Source: Liolophura sinensis (lineage: Eukaryota > Mollusca > Polyplacophora > Chitonida > Chitonidae). From it: a DNA stretch of 64,000 nucleotides. The stretch spans positions 11,050,017 through 11,114,016 of the forward strand of contig NC_088307.1 in the NCBI RefSeq assembly GCF_032854445.1, written 5' to 3'. The notes under the pieces were generated by a model, which saw nothing but the letters and a program-made list of their open reading frames with translations, was not told where the DNA came from and made no database searches. The number at the start of each line of letters is the position of its first letter. Within the stretch, counting starts at the first letter, position 1. Shown in pieces: positions 1 to 12,640 of this stretch. The position numbers were made by a program, and so were the translations under genes.

Positions 1-3000
1 TTTCTCCAAATCATTGGTGTTTTCTAGAAACATGTGACATGTCTGCTAGAGTGGCCAAAATAACAGTTTTTATTTTAACATGTATATGTCAATTAGTTCC
101 ATCTGTGAACCATTGGCTTTTAGTAGTCAGCTTGGAGTATTCCTATATATACATTACTCAACTGTGACGTAATTACAAATAATCGATGACGTCACCTGTT
201 AATCGTACCACGGATACGAGCTGTTTAGTCTTCCTGGTTGCTGAAATCATAAACTTTACTGATCGTGAAAAATGCGTAATGCTCAAAGCCTTGTTTAAAA
301 TCATAAAATCTAAACAAAAAGTAAAACGTTACTTCAGGAAGTGACCCAAACATCTGCATGATACAGCGTTTTTTATATAACCAGACAGAAGTCAACATTC
401 TTTTTGAATCCGAAGTGCACTCGATCAATCTATGCACATGTTGACAATCAGCCGATCAGTGCCCTGTCACATACACGTGTAAGAATCATTCTTGGATACC
501 GTGTTAAACAATCTATAATGAAATAAATAAATTTGATTGTGTATTTGTTTGATTATTTCAATGGTGTTTTACGCCGTACTCAAGACCATTTCTCTAATTC
601 TACGGAAGTCAGCATTATGATGGAATGAAAACCCGGTAGAGTGCGAGGAATCATATGACCATCGGCAGGCTGCTTTCAGACCTTCTCACATAACGACCAG
701 AGAAGAAGCCAGCTGGCATCAGTTGGACTTACAGCGAGATTGGTGAGAGGCTCCTGGATCATTGAAAATCACGGCGGCGACATTCGGTTGTACATAGTAT
801 AAAAGAAACTTACACGCCTCAGTGCCCACGCCTGGCTACCAGTGTTCGTCAAATGAAGCCTGACTTTACATACGGGACCAAGGTCCTCGGCGTCCTTTGA
901 TGTCAGATAGTAAATATCCGTCCTGTAAGGGAGGGGAAAATTAGGAATTGCTTATTACAGGCTTAATTATTTGTTTGAATGATCATTAACGATGATGTTT
1001 TCACCTATACTGCGAATTTAGATTTTATGACTGGAAGAAACCGATATGCACTAACACTGACACATTTTAGCACTCAACATTGGTGGGAAACAACTGATCC
1101 GGAACGAACTGTATTTATTATATAGCTACAAATGTGGTCCAATCAGATCAGTTTAATCGTGCCACGTGACCATCCTGTTGGTGTGATATCAATCAAGATC
1201 ACGTGCCTTTCTAAGTGATCCAACGATACGGAGACAAGGCTCATGTATAGATGGGCGTAGTGATTTCCCCCCAAAATTTGAGAATAATTGTTGATAGAGG
1301 AGTATCAGATATTTAATAAGTATTTTCAGAATCATCGAGTCTAAATCTGTGTCAGTAGTATAAAAGTCAAGCACCAACCAGTATCTGAAAAAATCAAAAA
1401 GATCCAAAATAAAGTAAAACTATCTACTTACATTATAGCTAATGAATATTAGGTTATTCAACATGGTGTTGCCCACAACAGGCAGGACGAAAAGCGAGTT
1501 CGAAGAAGTAATTGCGTGGCATTTTCAAATCTTGACATTTCCGTAGAGCTGAAGACATAGCGGGTCTCCGCTCTTCGTGTGGCATATGAGAAAAAAGATG
1601 TTAGAGACTGGGAATGACAGAACTCTCGTATATTAGCCTATGCTTATGCTTATAAGAAAATGAGTCATCCCGCGTAGAGAACACAGTGAGGAACTCGCGG
1701 TAGCTATTGTTGAATCCCTCTGTTATTGCAAGATCAAGTGGTAAGTGTGCTCTTAACAACCAACTATATTAAACCCACCCACCCCCGCCCCTGTTCCAAA
1801 ATATTTATTTATTTTTTCATTTTATTGGTGTTTTACGCCGTTCTCTTTTACGACGGCGGCTAGCATTATGGTGGGTGGGAACCGGGCGGAGCCCGGGGGG
1901 GGGGGGGGGGGGGCGATTCACTACAATCCGCAGGTTGCTGGATGACGTTCCCACATACAGTCGGAGGGGAAGCTCACAGCGACCGCATTGGTGAGAGGCT
2001 CCAGGGTCATTACGCTGCGCTAGCGCGCGTTCCGACCTATAAATATATCTAAACTGTTATGGTTCGAACGTATGTGAATCGCGCCAGTAGCACCAGTATG
2101 GTACGTTCGCTCACGCATGGGGCTGCTTATATAGGCTACAGCAGACGTAGTCCTTTCAGATCAGATGATCCAGCCTCGCTTTCAATGTCGCTGTTGTAAA
2201 AAGCATGGCGCCCAAGTGTACACAGACCCCCATTGCAACTTCCGTTTTTCGGTTTACCATTCAGAGTTTTTTTGCCCTGAAAAAAGACACATGTCCAAGA
2301 CGGGGGTACCCCAACTTGAATTCTTCCAATTCCAAAGTTTCTGCATGTATCAAGCCCTAATTTTGCCTGTGAGGTTCAGAAGTGTCAGGAATTATATGGT
2401 GCAAAAATTATTGATTTTGAAAAAAGTTGGCTGGTGTGATAGGACACAGACCCCCATTACAACTTCCGCTTTTTCGGTAGGGCCGATTGTAGTTCTGTGG
2501 ATTTTAGGGTATAAAGTCTTTTTTTGCTCCCAGGCGTCCATTTTTGGTGCATAGGTGCGTTGCTAGGCACGCCTCCCAGCTGCCGGCATGGAAAGATCCA
2601 GATTTTGACGGTCAACCTATGTCAAGATTTTTATGGCTTCTTTCTCACAGGCTGGGCCAGGTATGCACCAAAGCTTATTGGCCACGGAATATTTGGGACT
2701 GAGCTACAGCGCTAGACGTTAACATTGTCGCTTATGGAAAATTATTGGGGGTCCGAGGCCAAGTATATTAGAAATGTAATCTCAACCGAGGAAATAGGTA
2801 CATTCCTATTTTAGAATGAGTGTGATATTGGATCCTGGAGAGCCCTACTTTTTAGTATTCGATGGTACCAAAGGGAGGTAACTTTATATGCCAAACGCGT
2901 TCAGGGACGCTGCTGTGTATATACATGTAATTTGCTCTCCCGTTTCTGTAAACAATGACGAGGAAGTTGTGACGGAGGTGTAAAATCCGTTACTTGTTGA

Positions 3001-4182
3001 TTTCAAAATTCCATAAAATTTGAAAACGAAGACAGAACGCGACACGAGGATATTCAACTACTAACACCAACCTGCAGATGGTCGAGGGTTTTCCCGGGGC
3101 TCTTCCCGGTTTCCTACCACAATCCCAGCCCCTGTTGTATGAGTGAAATATTCCTCAGTAAGGCTTGAGAACTTTCAGTCAAAAAAACAAATAATTAATG
3201 AATAAAAAAATCACCATGCATGAGTAGGACTGAACACGTGCCTCGTAGCTAGCGGTCACGAGCTTTATTCAGTTCAGCAACTGCTTTACACGACTTTGGA
3301 ATTACAGAACTTTTAAGAAAGGATTCACAGTGGGAGGAAACTGAACAAAGCTCAGTGGAAACATTTCCAGGGCAATGCGGAATTTCGACATCATCGTATC
3401 GTCCCTTTAAGCCACCTTCACTTCACCACACGGTGGGGCAAATCAGAGAATTCTAAAATGGGTGGGGATATGCTCATTATTTTATTTATATGTGAATATT
3501 TCACCAATACGACGGCAGCCAGCATTATCGTGAGAAAAAGCAGTCAGAGCGCAAGTGAAACCCACGACCATTTGCAAATTGCTGCCAAATCTTCTCCCGT
3601 ACGGCAGTAGAGGAAGCCAGTATGAGCTGAACTTGAACTGACAACGACCGCATTGATGAGAGGGTCATTGCCCCGCGCTGGCCCGTTAACAACCTGTTAA
3701 CGCAGTCTCCTATTCAGGCACGTTAAACACCCAAAACTGACCTCTCCACGATGTTGTGAGTTAGGTGCGGGATTTGTTTTTCAAACAAAATCAATATGTA
3801 TACATAGCGTTATTTGGGAGGAACTAATGAAAATAACTTTCGATGACAAAAACGGGCGGGCGTGCGTGTGTGTGTGTGTGTATGTGTATGTGTATATGTA
3901 TGTACACTGCCACATTAAGCAATGCTTGTTGGGCTTCGGTGAGAAGCGGTCGACCATCAAGTGGCGTTTTGCGGAATCTATAAAAGTGCTTATGACCACT
4001 GACTTCCACCAATGTGTTGTGCGTATATATATGCGTCGCATGTGGGAATGTTCCTCACCAACTTGCCAAAGGTCCCTGGTTTTCCTAGATACTCCGGTTT
4101 CAAGCACCCATAATACTGGACGTCATAGTAAATGTGAATAATTCTTGAGTATATGATGTTAAAAAAAAAATGAACAGACAGA

Positions 4183-4213
<31 letters not shown>

Positions 4214-7200
4214 ATACATGTTTTTACCTGTCATACTAGTGGTAAAGTCCCGCCAAGGCATGTCAAATTTGTCTATACTTACTTGTTTATATCTAATCTT
4301 CCTCCTTTTCCGGAGATCGTCGTCTCTGACTTTGCACCAGTTTTGTTGAACAATGAAACAATCACATCAGACTCTGTACCAGCCAACCTGGTTCCACATG
4401 TCTCAACGGTCAGTTGGTAAACTGAAATCAAATGAATATTTTGTTTAATTCTATATTTTTGAAAAAGAATTTCTGACGATCTATAATTGAACAATACGAT
4501 TGCCTCTATCTGTAGATCGCAGGGAAAACATCGGATCCTATGCAATCTGTGTATAACTGTATAAACGACATCATTTTTCTCAGTATATTCCGGACAAATA
4601 TATAAACACAAGTAAAACAGAAATATAGAAACGTTTAGACATTGTTAAAATAATTTCGCGGAAACCTGGATTTGCTAAACTTTTTCACCAGATACCATGA
4701 ACATGGTGTGGACAAATATAAGACTACATGTACGTCAACAATTTTCCTTGTGTGGGAACACTACCTTGAACTTCCAAAGTAATAGGCAGAAGTGCACGAG
4801 TTACAACAAATTGATGAATGGCTTTTGATGTTGTTCAGCAGATGATAAATTATATTAATTTTCTCTCCGCCACTTTCCCTCTCCCCCAGACCCCTCAATT
4901 ATCCCCCATCGACTGAAGCAGTGGCTATCACACGGTACGAAACGGTTATCGCCGTTCAACTACAGTTTAAATGACAATCAGCGTGCTTCCCTTGACAGAA
5001 TGCGTTTTGTTCTAATTTCTACTTCCACACCACCATTATCCTAAATCTTTTCTCCCTATGATATTACTCTCTTGAAACGAACATAAATTTTCAACATTTT
5101 CTTAGTGTCAAAATGAGAGATTATGCGGGCCAACGCTTATAAATGTTAAAGGCGATTAATGATTGTTTGCGAGTTGTAACATAACCATATGAGATTACAA
5201 GGTTTTTTTCACATCCTTCACATTACACGTGTTAAGTCTTAATTTTAAGTATTGTAGTGTTAGATTGCAATATTACACTTCACAGGGTGCTTTCCCTCCT
5301 CCACCATAGCCAAAATATTGTACAGGTTTGAAAGGGGTACAGGTAATGTAATGCGAAACATAGTGCCAAATTTCCGATAAATCATGATTTCGCCTTACAG
5401 GAATTTTACGCATCTTGTATATAGTCCCCCGGAGATTAACCCAATAATACACTCTTGAACCAGTCATGCCTCAGTATGCTGAAAATAATTTTCGACATAT
5501 TCCTTAACATCATACTCTTCGTTTCTTAGCATCGTTTCATGTACCCTTTGACCTTATAACATCAACATACGCCTGCGGCTTTCGCTTCATATCTCTAAGT
5601 CACACTGTATTCCCCCTGACTAACTTGTAATTATGACGTCATACAATAGATACTCGAAATGGAGAAACATACCAGTAGAGACTCAGCCTCTTACTGGGTG
5701 CAATCATGAAAAAGAGATTGAAGCTAGCCATCTCAACGCTGGGCCATATTGGCGCAAAGCTGTTTTAACAGCTGTCACCGTTGAGGTCAGCACAACAGGC
5801 TACTTAATTTCCGGACTGACCGATGGGACCTTAAGAAAACTGTACTTTGAAGCCATGTTTACGCCCCAGCAAAATAGCTGACAAACTTCTCTGTAGTTTT
5901 ATATGTTAGGCCACATCATATACTATATATTAAAACTTAAGAACCAATGTATCCTTCAAACATTAGTCCTACAATCAGATCAAGGCTTCCACTTTCATAT
6001 TTCGAATGAGTAAAAACTGTCCCGGAGGCGTACTGTTAGAGGAATTGTTTTCCGATACTCAATGATAGCGTAATATTTTAATTTAATAATATAGTTCAAT
6101 GTTAGTCTGCCTCTTACTGATTGTAGCTTTCCTCAACAATTACATACGTAATTATATTTAAGTACATTTACCTGCAGTTCGCAGCTGTACGTTAAATATA
6201 GAACCAGTAGATACATGAATGCACCGCTATAATGCTGCACACAGGGATCACTGGTCAGAACTAGTTGTACATAGGCGAGATACACATACAGATAGTAGAT
6301 AAAACACACCTGTGTTAGCAAGCCTAGTTCAAGCACAAATACACAGATACACAACAAACAGATACGCTAGCAAACGCCAAAATATACAGATACTAGTACA
6401 CTGAAAAAATTAATCCGTTAAATTTCAAAGAAAGTCTGTTATCGCAATGATGCAAGAATGTGTTCTGTTAATGTAGCAGATCATTCTGTTAAATGTGACA
6501 CACATATTCTATTAGTTCAGCATAACCATTCTATTAGAATGGGAGGACATTATGTTGAATGTTACACAATATTATGCTATAATAGCAGATACATTCTGCC
6601 ATCACTCAGACAACACACTTTCTGCCAAATTAAACAGATTATTTTTTATAGTGCAGTGTGCACATCACAGTAACGTTGGCAAGAACCTTTCATATATAAA
6701 TAGCTAATACCTACCATATAGTTACGTTTCTCAGCCTGTGTCATAGTCACACAAAAACACAGATATCATAGAACACACAGTAATTTTGAACAAAAGTGTG
6801 CGGATAGTGTGGAATACATTATAGTGAATATAAACGAAATGATAAAATAAACTGTAAAACTAGTACATTATTTTCGTTTATACTTTTAGAATTTGTGATG
6901 CCTTCTAGAAAAAATCATTTGAGGTGGGATAATATATGGTGGTCGTTTTGGACCACCTTTAAATGGAGTTTATGAAGGTCACACATCACTTTCTTCATAA
7001 GAATTTTCGCATTTGTCTATGTAACATTTAAATATAATTGCCTTCTATAAACTCATCTTCGATTCATTCCTTTGGTACTGTTCTAAAAGCATTTTATGAA
7101 TTCTAGTCGCTGAAAATTATACAAAAGGCTTTGAAAAATATGATCTCGAAACTTCACCTTACAAAATAATTGCTGTTGAGAATTTCTTGATAAAAAAAAA

Positions 7201-10200
7201 TGTAAAAAATGATATGAAGCATTTCTGAAGACAGCTCTCTGTTGCCTTTCATTCTGAGACTCTATATACACTTGAAATTGCAAACGCACTTAAATATAAA
7301 GATTTGCATTTGGTAGGCAATGCCATCATTATAGCAAATACTTTGAAAGCACGTATCCATCGAAGATAATATGCAACTCTCAGTTTGATAGCTGAGTAAA
7401 ATATACACACATATATACACACATTCTACAGAGCAAAGTAACGTATAAAAAAAAAAGAAGTCTCTCACCAATGCTATCGGTGTGGGGTCAAATCCAGTTC
7501 AGGCTGGCTTCCTCTCCGGCCGTACGCAGGAATGTCTGGCAGCAACCTGCGGATGGTCGTGGGTTTCCCCAGGTTCTCTGCCAGGTTTCCTCCTGGCCGC
7601 CGTCGTATATGTGAAATATTCTTGAGTACGGCGCGAAACACCAGTCAAACAGGTCTTAAAGAGAAAAGAGTGAGTGAGTGAATGCTTGGAGTTCAACGTC
7701 GCACTAAACAATTTTTCAGTCATATGACGACGAAGGAATATTTGGAGTGCATGTAATGTGCCTACTTGTTGCAGGACGGATTTCGACCGCTCTTCTACAC
7801 AGTGCTGCTTCACTGAAACGGCTTACCAAAGGCAAGTAAGCCAACCCACCCGAGGCATTGTACTGATACGGGTGAACCAGTCGTTATGTATCAGTCTATT
7901 ATATATCCCCTTCATGCTGAGCGCTAAGCGAGGAAGTTACAACTTCCCTTTTGACGTCTTAGGTGTAACTCGACCCATTATTGACGCTGGATCCACCGCG
8001 CCCGAACAGACGCTTTACCAACTGTTCTATGGGGACATGTTAAAGAGGAAAGACAAGAACAGACCAGATGCATATATACATCGATAAAGTATCTCACATG
8101 AAGCTTAAAAAGCATAACTTTGCATATTTGTGATGTTATACAACCGATATGCAGCGGTTCAAAGTGAACAAAAGCGCCCAAATTGAGGTAATCCAAGCAC
8201 CATCAAAACGCAGCTGTTTCTGGTTACCTCATCCGATCCCTGCTTTGCTTTATAGTGTACACGGGAACATTCATTTTCATTACTATTTACGCAGTACACA
8301 TATCAACTTAACCTCAAAAATACATATCTAACATCTAAATATCGCGTGGGTACCATGCCATACCGCCACATGCAACTTGCATTTTTGTCATCTACATATG
8401 GAAATGTCAGCCTAGAATGAACGTAACGTTTTCGCTCTGGTTGCTGGTAGTGAAGTCATAACATTTCGTTACTTTGATAACCACCAGCGGGGTAGGGGGT
8501 TACATTGAGCAAACAGTTTTGGGTTGTATCGAACATGGACTTGAACATGCAGAGATTTATAATGCATCGTCAGTCTAAAATTCATTAAGCACTCCTTCAT
8601 CTTTCAGTCCAATACTGAACAGAACTTGGACCAATAGCCCGAAATGCGCATGTGTTATTGTAATCACATGTACTTTGGGTACGACGGACGCGACATCGTG
8701 TTTCCGGTTGCTATAACATGGCGCACCTCTTCGCAGCGTGAGAGTTCCTGGTTAAAAATTTACCTTCAGAGTTACCAAGCACGTCATAAAAATGTCTGGT
8801 CGTTTACGTTTGTTTAAATCGCTCTTCCTAAATAGCTCAATTTATATCATTTGTTGTCTTTTCTAAAAAAAAAATCTTAAACTCGGTTATATTGGCAGAC
8901 GTTCCGCACACTAAAAATTGCCAGAGTATGTCAGATAGAGTTCGGTTAGAGAGTACCTATTCTACACAACCACACAAATGATAAGAAAAAACCCAATATA
9001 CGTCAGGAAGGTTTTATACACTGAGAGCATGCATGCCACACACAGTCACACGTTAGAAAGTCATGTAGCCATGCGGATGGTATGTAAAAGAAATTACATT
9101 AGCAATACAGACAATGTGCCACACACGGTCACACGTTAGAAAGTCATGTAGCCATGCGGATGGTATGTAAAAGAAATTACATTAGCAATACAGACAATGT
9201 GCCACACACAGTCACACGTTAGAAAGTCATGTAGCCATGCGGATGGTATGTAAAAGAAATTACCATAGCAATACAGACAATGTGCCACACACAGTCACAC
9301 GTTAAAAAGCCTATTTCATGTAGATGGCACGCAAAAGAAAATACATTAGCAGTACAAAAAACGGTCCACACACTGCACACACGTTAGAAAGTCTAGTTTA
9401 TGCAGATGGCTTGCAAAAGAAAATACCTTGGCAATACAGACAACGTGGCACACACAGTCACACGTTAGAAAGTCTATTTTATGCAGATGGCATGCAAAAC
9501 AAAACACCTTAGCAATACAGGCAACGTGCCACACACACAGTCGCACGTTAGAAAGTCTATTTCATATAGATGACATGCGAAAGAAAATACCTTAGCAATA
9601 CAGGCAACGTGCCACACACACAGTCGCACGTTAGAAAGTCTATTTCATATAGATGACATGCGAAAGAAAATACCTTAGCAATACAGATAACGTGCCACAC
9701 ACGTTCACACGTTAGAAAGTCTATATTATGCAGATGCCATGCAAAAGAAAATACCTTAGCAATACAGATAACGTGCAACACACGTTCACACGTTAGAAAG
9801 TCTATTTCATGTAGATGGCATACAAAAGAAATTGCCTTAGCACTACAGGCAACGTGCCACACAAAGTCACACGTTAGAAAGTCTATTTCATGCAGATGGC
9901 ATGCAAAAGAAAACACCTTAGCCATACAGACAACGGGCCACACACAGTCACACGTTAGAAAGTCATGCAGCCATGCGGATGACATGCAAAGGAAAATACC
10001 TTTGCAATACAGACAACGTGCCACAGCGTGGGAAAGTTTTTTCTCTGACAAATATACACATCTTTTTAAAATGCAAAATAAAATATAGGTACACGTAGCC
10101 AGCTATAAATCACTAATATGCACGCTTTTGAAATTTGTTTTCCCCGTGTCGGTCTTGGCCTTTAGGTTATCAGGGAATTTGGGACATCTCCTGGCGGCTT

Positions 10201-11164
10201 AAATGTAAAACTGCAGGACTTTACTGGATGACGTTTGCGATATGAACTAAAGTGCCAAGTTTAATCCCCTGTTTCCTTAATGTTCACAAATAGAGTTCAA
10301 CAGTTTAACACTCAGACTTTAGACATACGAGGTTATTGCTTCACTACTTTTCAGCTTTAAAGCAGACACGGTTTCTCGTCACATCACTATAAAATTTCGG
10401 GATAAATGCAGGTGCTCAACTCGGGGTCTTATTTTGTGACATGAGTTGAAATGCCGAGTTTAAAGCAAAAAAAAAAAAGCAGAAACAAAAACAAAACAAT
10501 AATATCTTTTGTGTTCACTTACACAGTTGAAGGATTTCTGACACTAACACAGTACATGTGCTGTCCTGTCATTTAAGTCATTTTTAGCTTTAAAGAAGTA
10601 ACTGTTTTCTGTCACGTAATATGTAAATGTAACTGTTCGGATTTTCATCAGAATTTACCACACACGTATACCGGTACATTGGGAATAAGACCACGTCATT
10701 AGTAGACCTTACCTTGTCTAATTGCTTATATTCAAATTCAACCATTTTGGGTCATGTGACAAATATGGTACTCGGTATATTTTCACAGCTTTCAAGATAT
10801 GAAAACGCTTTGAGCAAAGTGGTGTTGTGTCACTTGTTCTATCAGTTTATAAAATTCTACCTTAATCGGTTTACTGGACCTAGAGACACAACCATTCGCT
10901 CTTTAGTGACTGCGTAGCTGATATAATCTACCTACGATCGAACAAAGTGTTAGAACTGATTAACTGACAACTCCAAGAAAAGGTAACCACCACCCTACCC
11001 CCTACTCCCAAAAGCGTAACGCTGGGCAAAGCGAGAGTAAATTCCCCTAAAAGAATAAGAATTGGATCCAACTTACCAACTTTATCTCCGGAAGACATAA
11101 CAGAATATCCCATCAACAAAATGCAGGGGAACAGCAGGGAGACTGATGCTTTGTTCACGCCCAT
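1..11164 (-). CDS. Paralogue of the PLAT-TSP1 protein, exons 1-3 only in window
   Basis: Minus strand, exons 11164-11077, 4421-4283 and 922-814, joined in phase with GTAAGT donors and CAG acceptors. Exon lengths (88, 139, 109 nt) equal those of the right-hand copy. About 111 residues are visible: a signal peptide (MGVNKASVS...) and the start of a PLAT/LH2-like domain (TVETCGTRLAGTESDV). About 17 of these residues differ from the other copy by my count, with no stop or frameshift, so the copy looks functional. The exons for the end of PLAT, TSP1-like module and membrane span must lie left of position 1. It is transcribed away from its twin, so the two promoters face each other across 8.9 kb holding a GNAT gene. 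Confidence 0.8.
545..775 (-). mobile_element. SINE, older copy shared by both arms
   Basis: Tail (GGTGTTTTACGCCGTACTCA) first, so minus orientation. Sits in the same intron position as the SINE at 28225-28455, so it inserted before the duplication. Confidence 0.7.
814..922 (-). CDS. Exon 3 of left paralogue (PLAT-like, second part)
   Basis: Acceptor CCCTTACAG, 109 nt, donor GTAAGT. Encodes CKVRLHLTNTGS; about seven of 36 residues differ from the right copy, clustered at its 3' end. Confidence 0.82.
1812..2030 (-). mobile_element. SINE, left arm only
   Basis: Tail, core and most of head; contains an 18-base G run. No counterpart in the right arm near 24660. Confidence 0.75.
2105..2830 (-). 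mobile_element. Unclassified insertion sharing sequence with the gypsy leader
   Basis: About 0.7 kb present in the left arm and absent at the equivalent point of the right arm (near 24560). On the minus strand, 2760-2580 matches 24955-25124, the part between the gypsy 5' end and its pol fragment. It has two internal copies of a motif around GGAAGTTG-AATGGGGGTCTGT. Open frames at 2165-2554 and 2524-2715 show no known domain. Confidence 0.5.
3060..3195 (+). mobile_element. SINE fragment, 5' truncated
   Basis: Core CTGCAGATGGTCGAGGGTTT to tail. Corresponds to the copy at 24115-24310. Confidence 0.6.
3485..3705 (-). mobile_element. SINE, shared with right arm
   Basis: Tail to head, mirrored at 23375-23595. 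Confidence 0.65.
3866..3905 (+). repeat. GT microsatellite, left arm
   Basis: GCGTGTGTGTGTGTGTGTAT tract; mate is the CA tract at 23176-23205. Confidence 0.85.
4181..4216 (+). repeat. AAAT tetranucleotide repeat
   Basis: About eight AAAT units; the right arm has a TTTA tract near 22640-22665. Confidence 0.85.
4283..4421 (-). CDS. Exon 2 of left paralogue (PLAT-like, first half)
   Basis: Acceptor TTTCAG above 4421, donor GTAAGT below 4283; 139 nt. Encodes QLTVETCGTRLAGTESDV and about six substitutions relative to the right copy. Confidence 0.82.
4425..7460. other. Left intron 1, first part, AT-rich, little recognisable
   Basis: 4740-5050 mirrors 21830-22060 in the other arm. 5050-5500 mirrors about 21440-21600. 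From 5500 to 7400 the DNA is left-arm specific and AT-rich; I see no gene. Confidence 0.4.
7465..7655 (+). mobile_element. SINE, head truncated
   Basis: From TCTCTCACCAATGC to CGAAACACCAGTCAAA; core GGCTTCCTCTCCGGCCGTAC intact. Confidence 0.7.
7665..8060 (+). mobile_element. Dispersed repeat, third family
   Basis: Begins near GGAGTTCAACGTCGCACTAA and shares blocks with 57405-57745: TTTTTCAGTCA-ATG-CGACGA, CCACCC...ATTNTACTGA, CTGAGCG-CAAGCG. Starts right after a SINE tail. The open frame at 7758-8087 is not coding. Confidence 0.5.
8065..9029. other. Left intron 1, no feature seen
   Basis: AT-rich sequence without coding frame, repeat match or clear structure. Confidence 0.4.
9030..10035 (+). 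repeat. 83-bp minisatellite, about 12 copies, left intron 1
   Basis: Unit CCACACACAGTCACACGTTA, then GAAAGTC...ATGCAGATGGCATGC...GCAATACAGACAACGTG. Starts at 9035, 9118, 9201 and 9284 give an 83-bp period; later units are 79-82 bp. The right arm has only about three units at 20690-20890. Confidence 0.85.
11077..11164 (-). CDS. Exon 1 of left paralogue (signal peptide)
   Basis: ATG at 11164 on the minus strand, donor GTAAGT just below 11077. Differs from the right copy at about four or five of 29 residues. Confidence 0.82.
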
Positions 11165-11275
11165 GTCGGCGTTTGGATGTGTATGTCCGTGTCTGATCAG
11201 CGGTTGATTCACTATAAGGTGAACACTTTAAAGTTTTCAGGACTGTATAGTCCGGAAGGGATCATGTACGTTGAA
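11165..11275 (-). promoter_or_regulatory. Putative promoter and 5' UTR of left paralogue
   Basis: Mirror of 19940-20051. The TATA-like core is altered here (CTATACAG on the minus strand), so expression may differ between the copies. Confidence 0.35.
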
Positions 11276-11384
11276 GGAAATGTGCGTTGTCTAAAGAAAG
11301 TCAAGCGGTCGAGAAATTAGAATTTGAATGGAATTCCCTTCAATTTTCGGAGAAAACCACAAGGTTTCCTCACTGAACAAACAT

Positions 11385-11745
11385 TCAGCTGAAAACTGGA
11401 CTCGATGACCAACGGTAGTTAACCTGCGGGGGTTATCATGTAGAAGATTTCCTGATGAGGTTGACGTTTAGACTGAAACCTGGACACGATGACCAACGGT
11501 AGTTACCCTGCGGCGTTATCATGTAGACGGTTTCCTGATGAGGCAGACGTATAGACTAAATCCTGGGCACCATGACCAACGGTAGTTACCCTGCGGGAAT
11601 TATCATGTAGAAGGTTTTTTGATGAGGCAGACATTTAGACTGAAACCTGGATACGATCACCAATGGTAGTTTAACCTCTGGGCGGTTATCATGTAGAAGG
11701 TTTCTTTATGAGACAGACGTTTTGGCTAAAACTTTGACACTTTGA
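11385..11745 (+). repeat. 84-bp tandem array upstream of left gene, 4-5 copies
   Basis: GACCAACGGTAGTTACCCTG, TTATCATGTAGAAGGTTTCC and GATGAGGCAGACGTTTAGAC recur at 11407, 11491 and 11574, period 83-84. Begins about 220 bp upstream of the ATG. Confidence 0.75.
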
Positions 11746-12044
11746 TTAGCTCTGGTTATTGTGTGGAGTGTTATCATGCAGAAAGTTTCCTTATGAAGAG
11801 AATGGAAGACCGGGGACGTTCACCAGCTCTAGTTATCCTCGGTAGGATTACTGCGACGTTTGATGGTTTATGTCCGCAATTTAAAATAATTGGCCTTTTA
11901 TCAAATTTCAAAAGCTCACATTTAAGGAAGTTGAAATTTTGTCATGAAACAGGAAGTACAGGCCTTGATGGTTCGTCCCAAATTAGTAGCCAAACGTTGT
12001 GTTCTTAATTTTGTATTTATTTGACTTGAGATCTTTCTCGAGAA

Positions 12045-12640
12045 TATTTCACCTATACGACGGCAGCCAGTATAATAGTGAGAGGAAACCGGCCTCCGCT
12101 GGTTGTCCTACGCTGTGTACATCATGGATCCGGTAAATGATATCTCTTGTAATTTCATGATTAGGCGTAATTATATATTAAAATTGCCAATAACCCGACA
12201 ACAGTGTTCCAATTTAGTTACCGATCCTAAGCTTACATGTCATTTCATACCAGGACATTATAGTAGATGACAATTTGTTTAATATGTGACAATGCTTTTT
12301 AACGTGTAAAGTGAAAAACTCATGAATATTATACGGCGTTATACAAAAATTCAGTAACTAAATATCTAAAGAACAATACATAAACATGTAATAACAAAAT
12401 GGATATTATGCCAAAAATAAACACTATGGCTATAAAATTTAATAGCCCTAAGTCCACTGTTTACGTAGGCCAGTGCATTCTGGGAAAAATGAATGTCGCT
12501 ATGTTTATCTGAGTTTTGTGTAACACGCGCCGTTTCGGGAGTTACGTAAATTACCTTCCCACGTACGGCCGGAGAGGAAGGCAGCACGAGCTAGATTTGA
12601 AATGAGAGCAACCGCATTTGTGAGAGGCTTCATTCAGTCA
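12045..12640 (-). mobile_element. Two SINE halves split by about 430 bp
   Basis: Tail part at 12045-12115 and head-side part at 12550-12640 are in order and orientation; the DNA between is unrelated AT-rich sequence. Confidence 0.45.

Larger units (their letters stand above)
1..11760. repeat. Left arm of inverted segmental duplication
   Basis: Exons, intron stretches, promoter, SINEs, a GT microsatellite and tandem arrays here recur in reverse-complement order at about 19440-28930. Examples are exon pairs 814/28186, 4283/22531 and 11164/20052, and the SINE at 545-775 against 28225-28455. The arms differ by insertions: the left has about 4.4 kb extra in intron 1. Homology continues to position 1, so the arm extends outside the window. 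Confidence 0.8.

Noticed and set aside
2165-2715. Open frames of 129 and 63 codons
   Set aside because: They lie in a left-arm insertion with repeated motifs and show no domain.
5633-5881. Open frame of 82 codons
   Set aside because: No domain, no splice context, and no counterpart in the other arm.
9557-10051. Minus-strand open frame of 164 codons with repeated CHLHEIDFLTC-like units
   Set aside because: It is the translation of the minisatellite; several units are near a multiple of three in length. No start context or domain.
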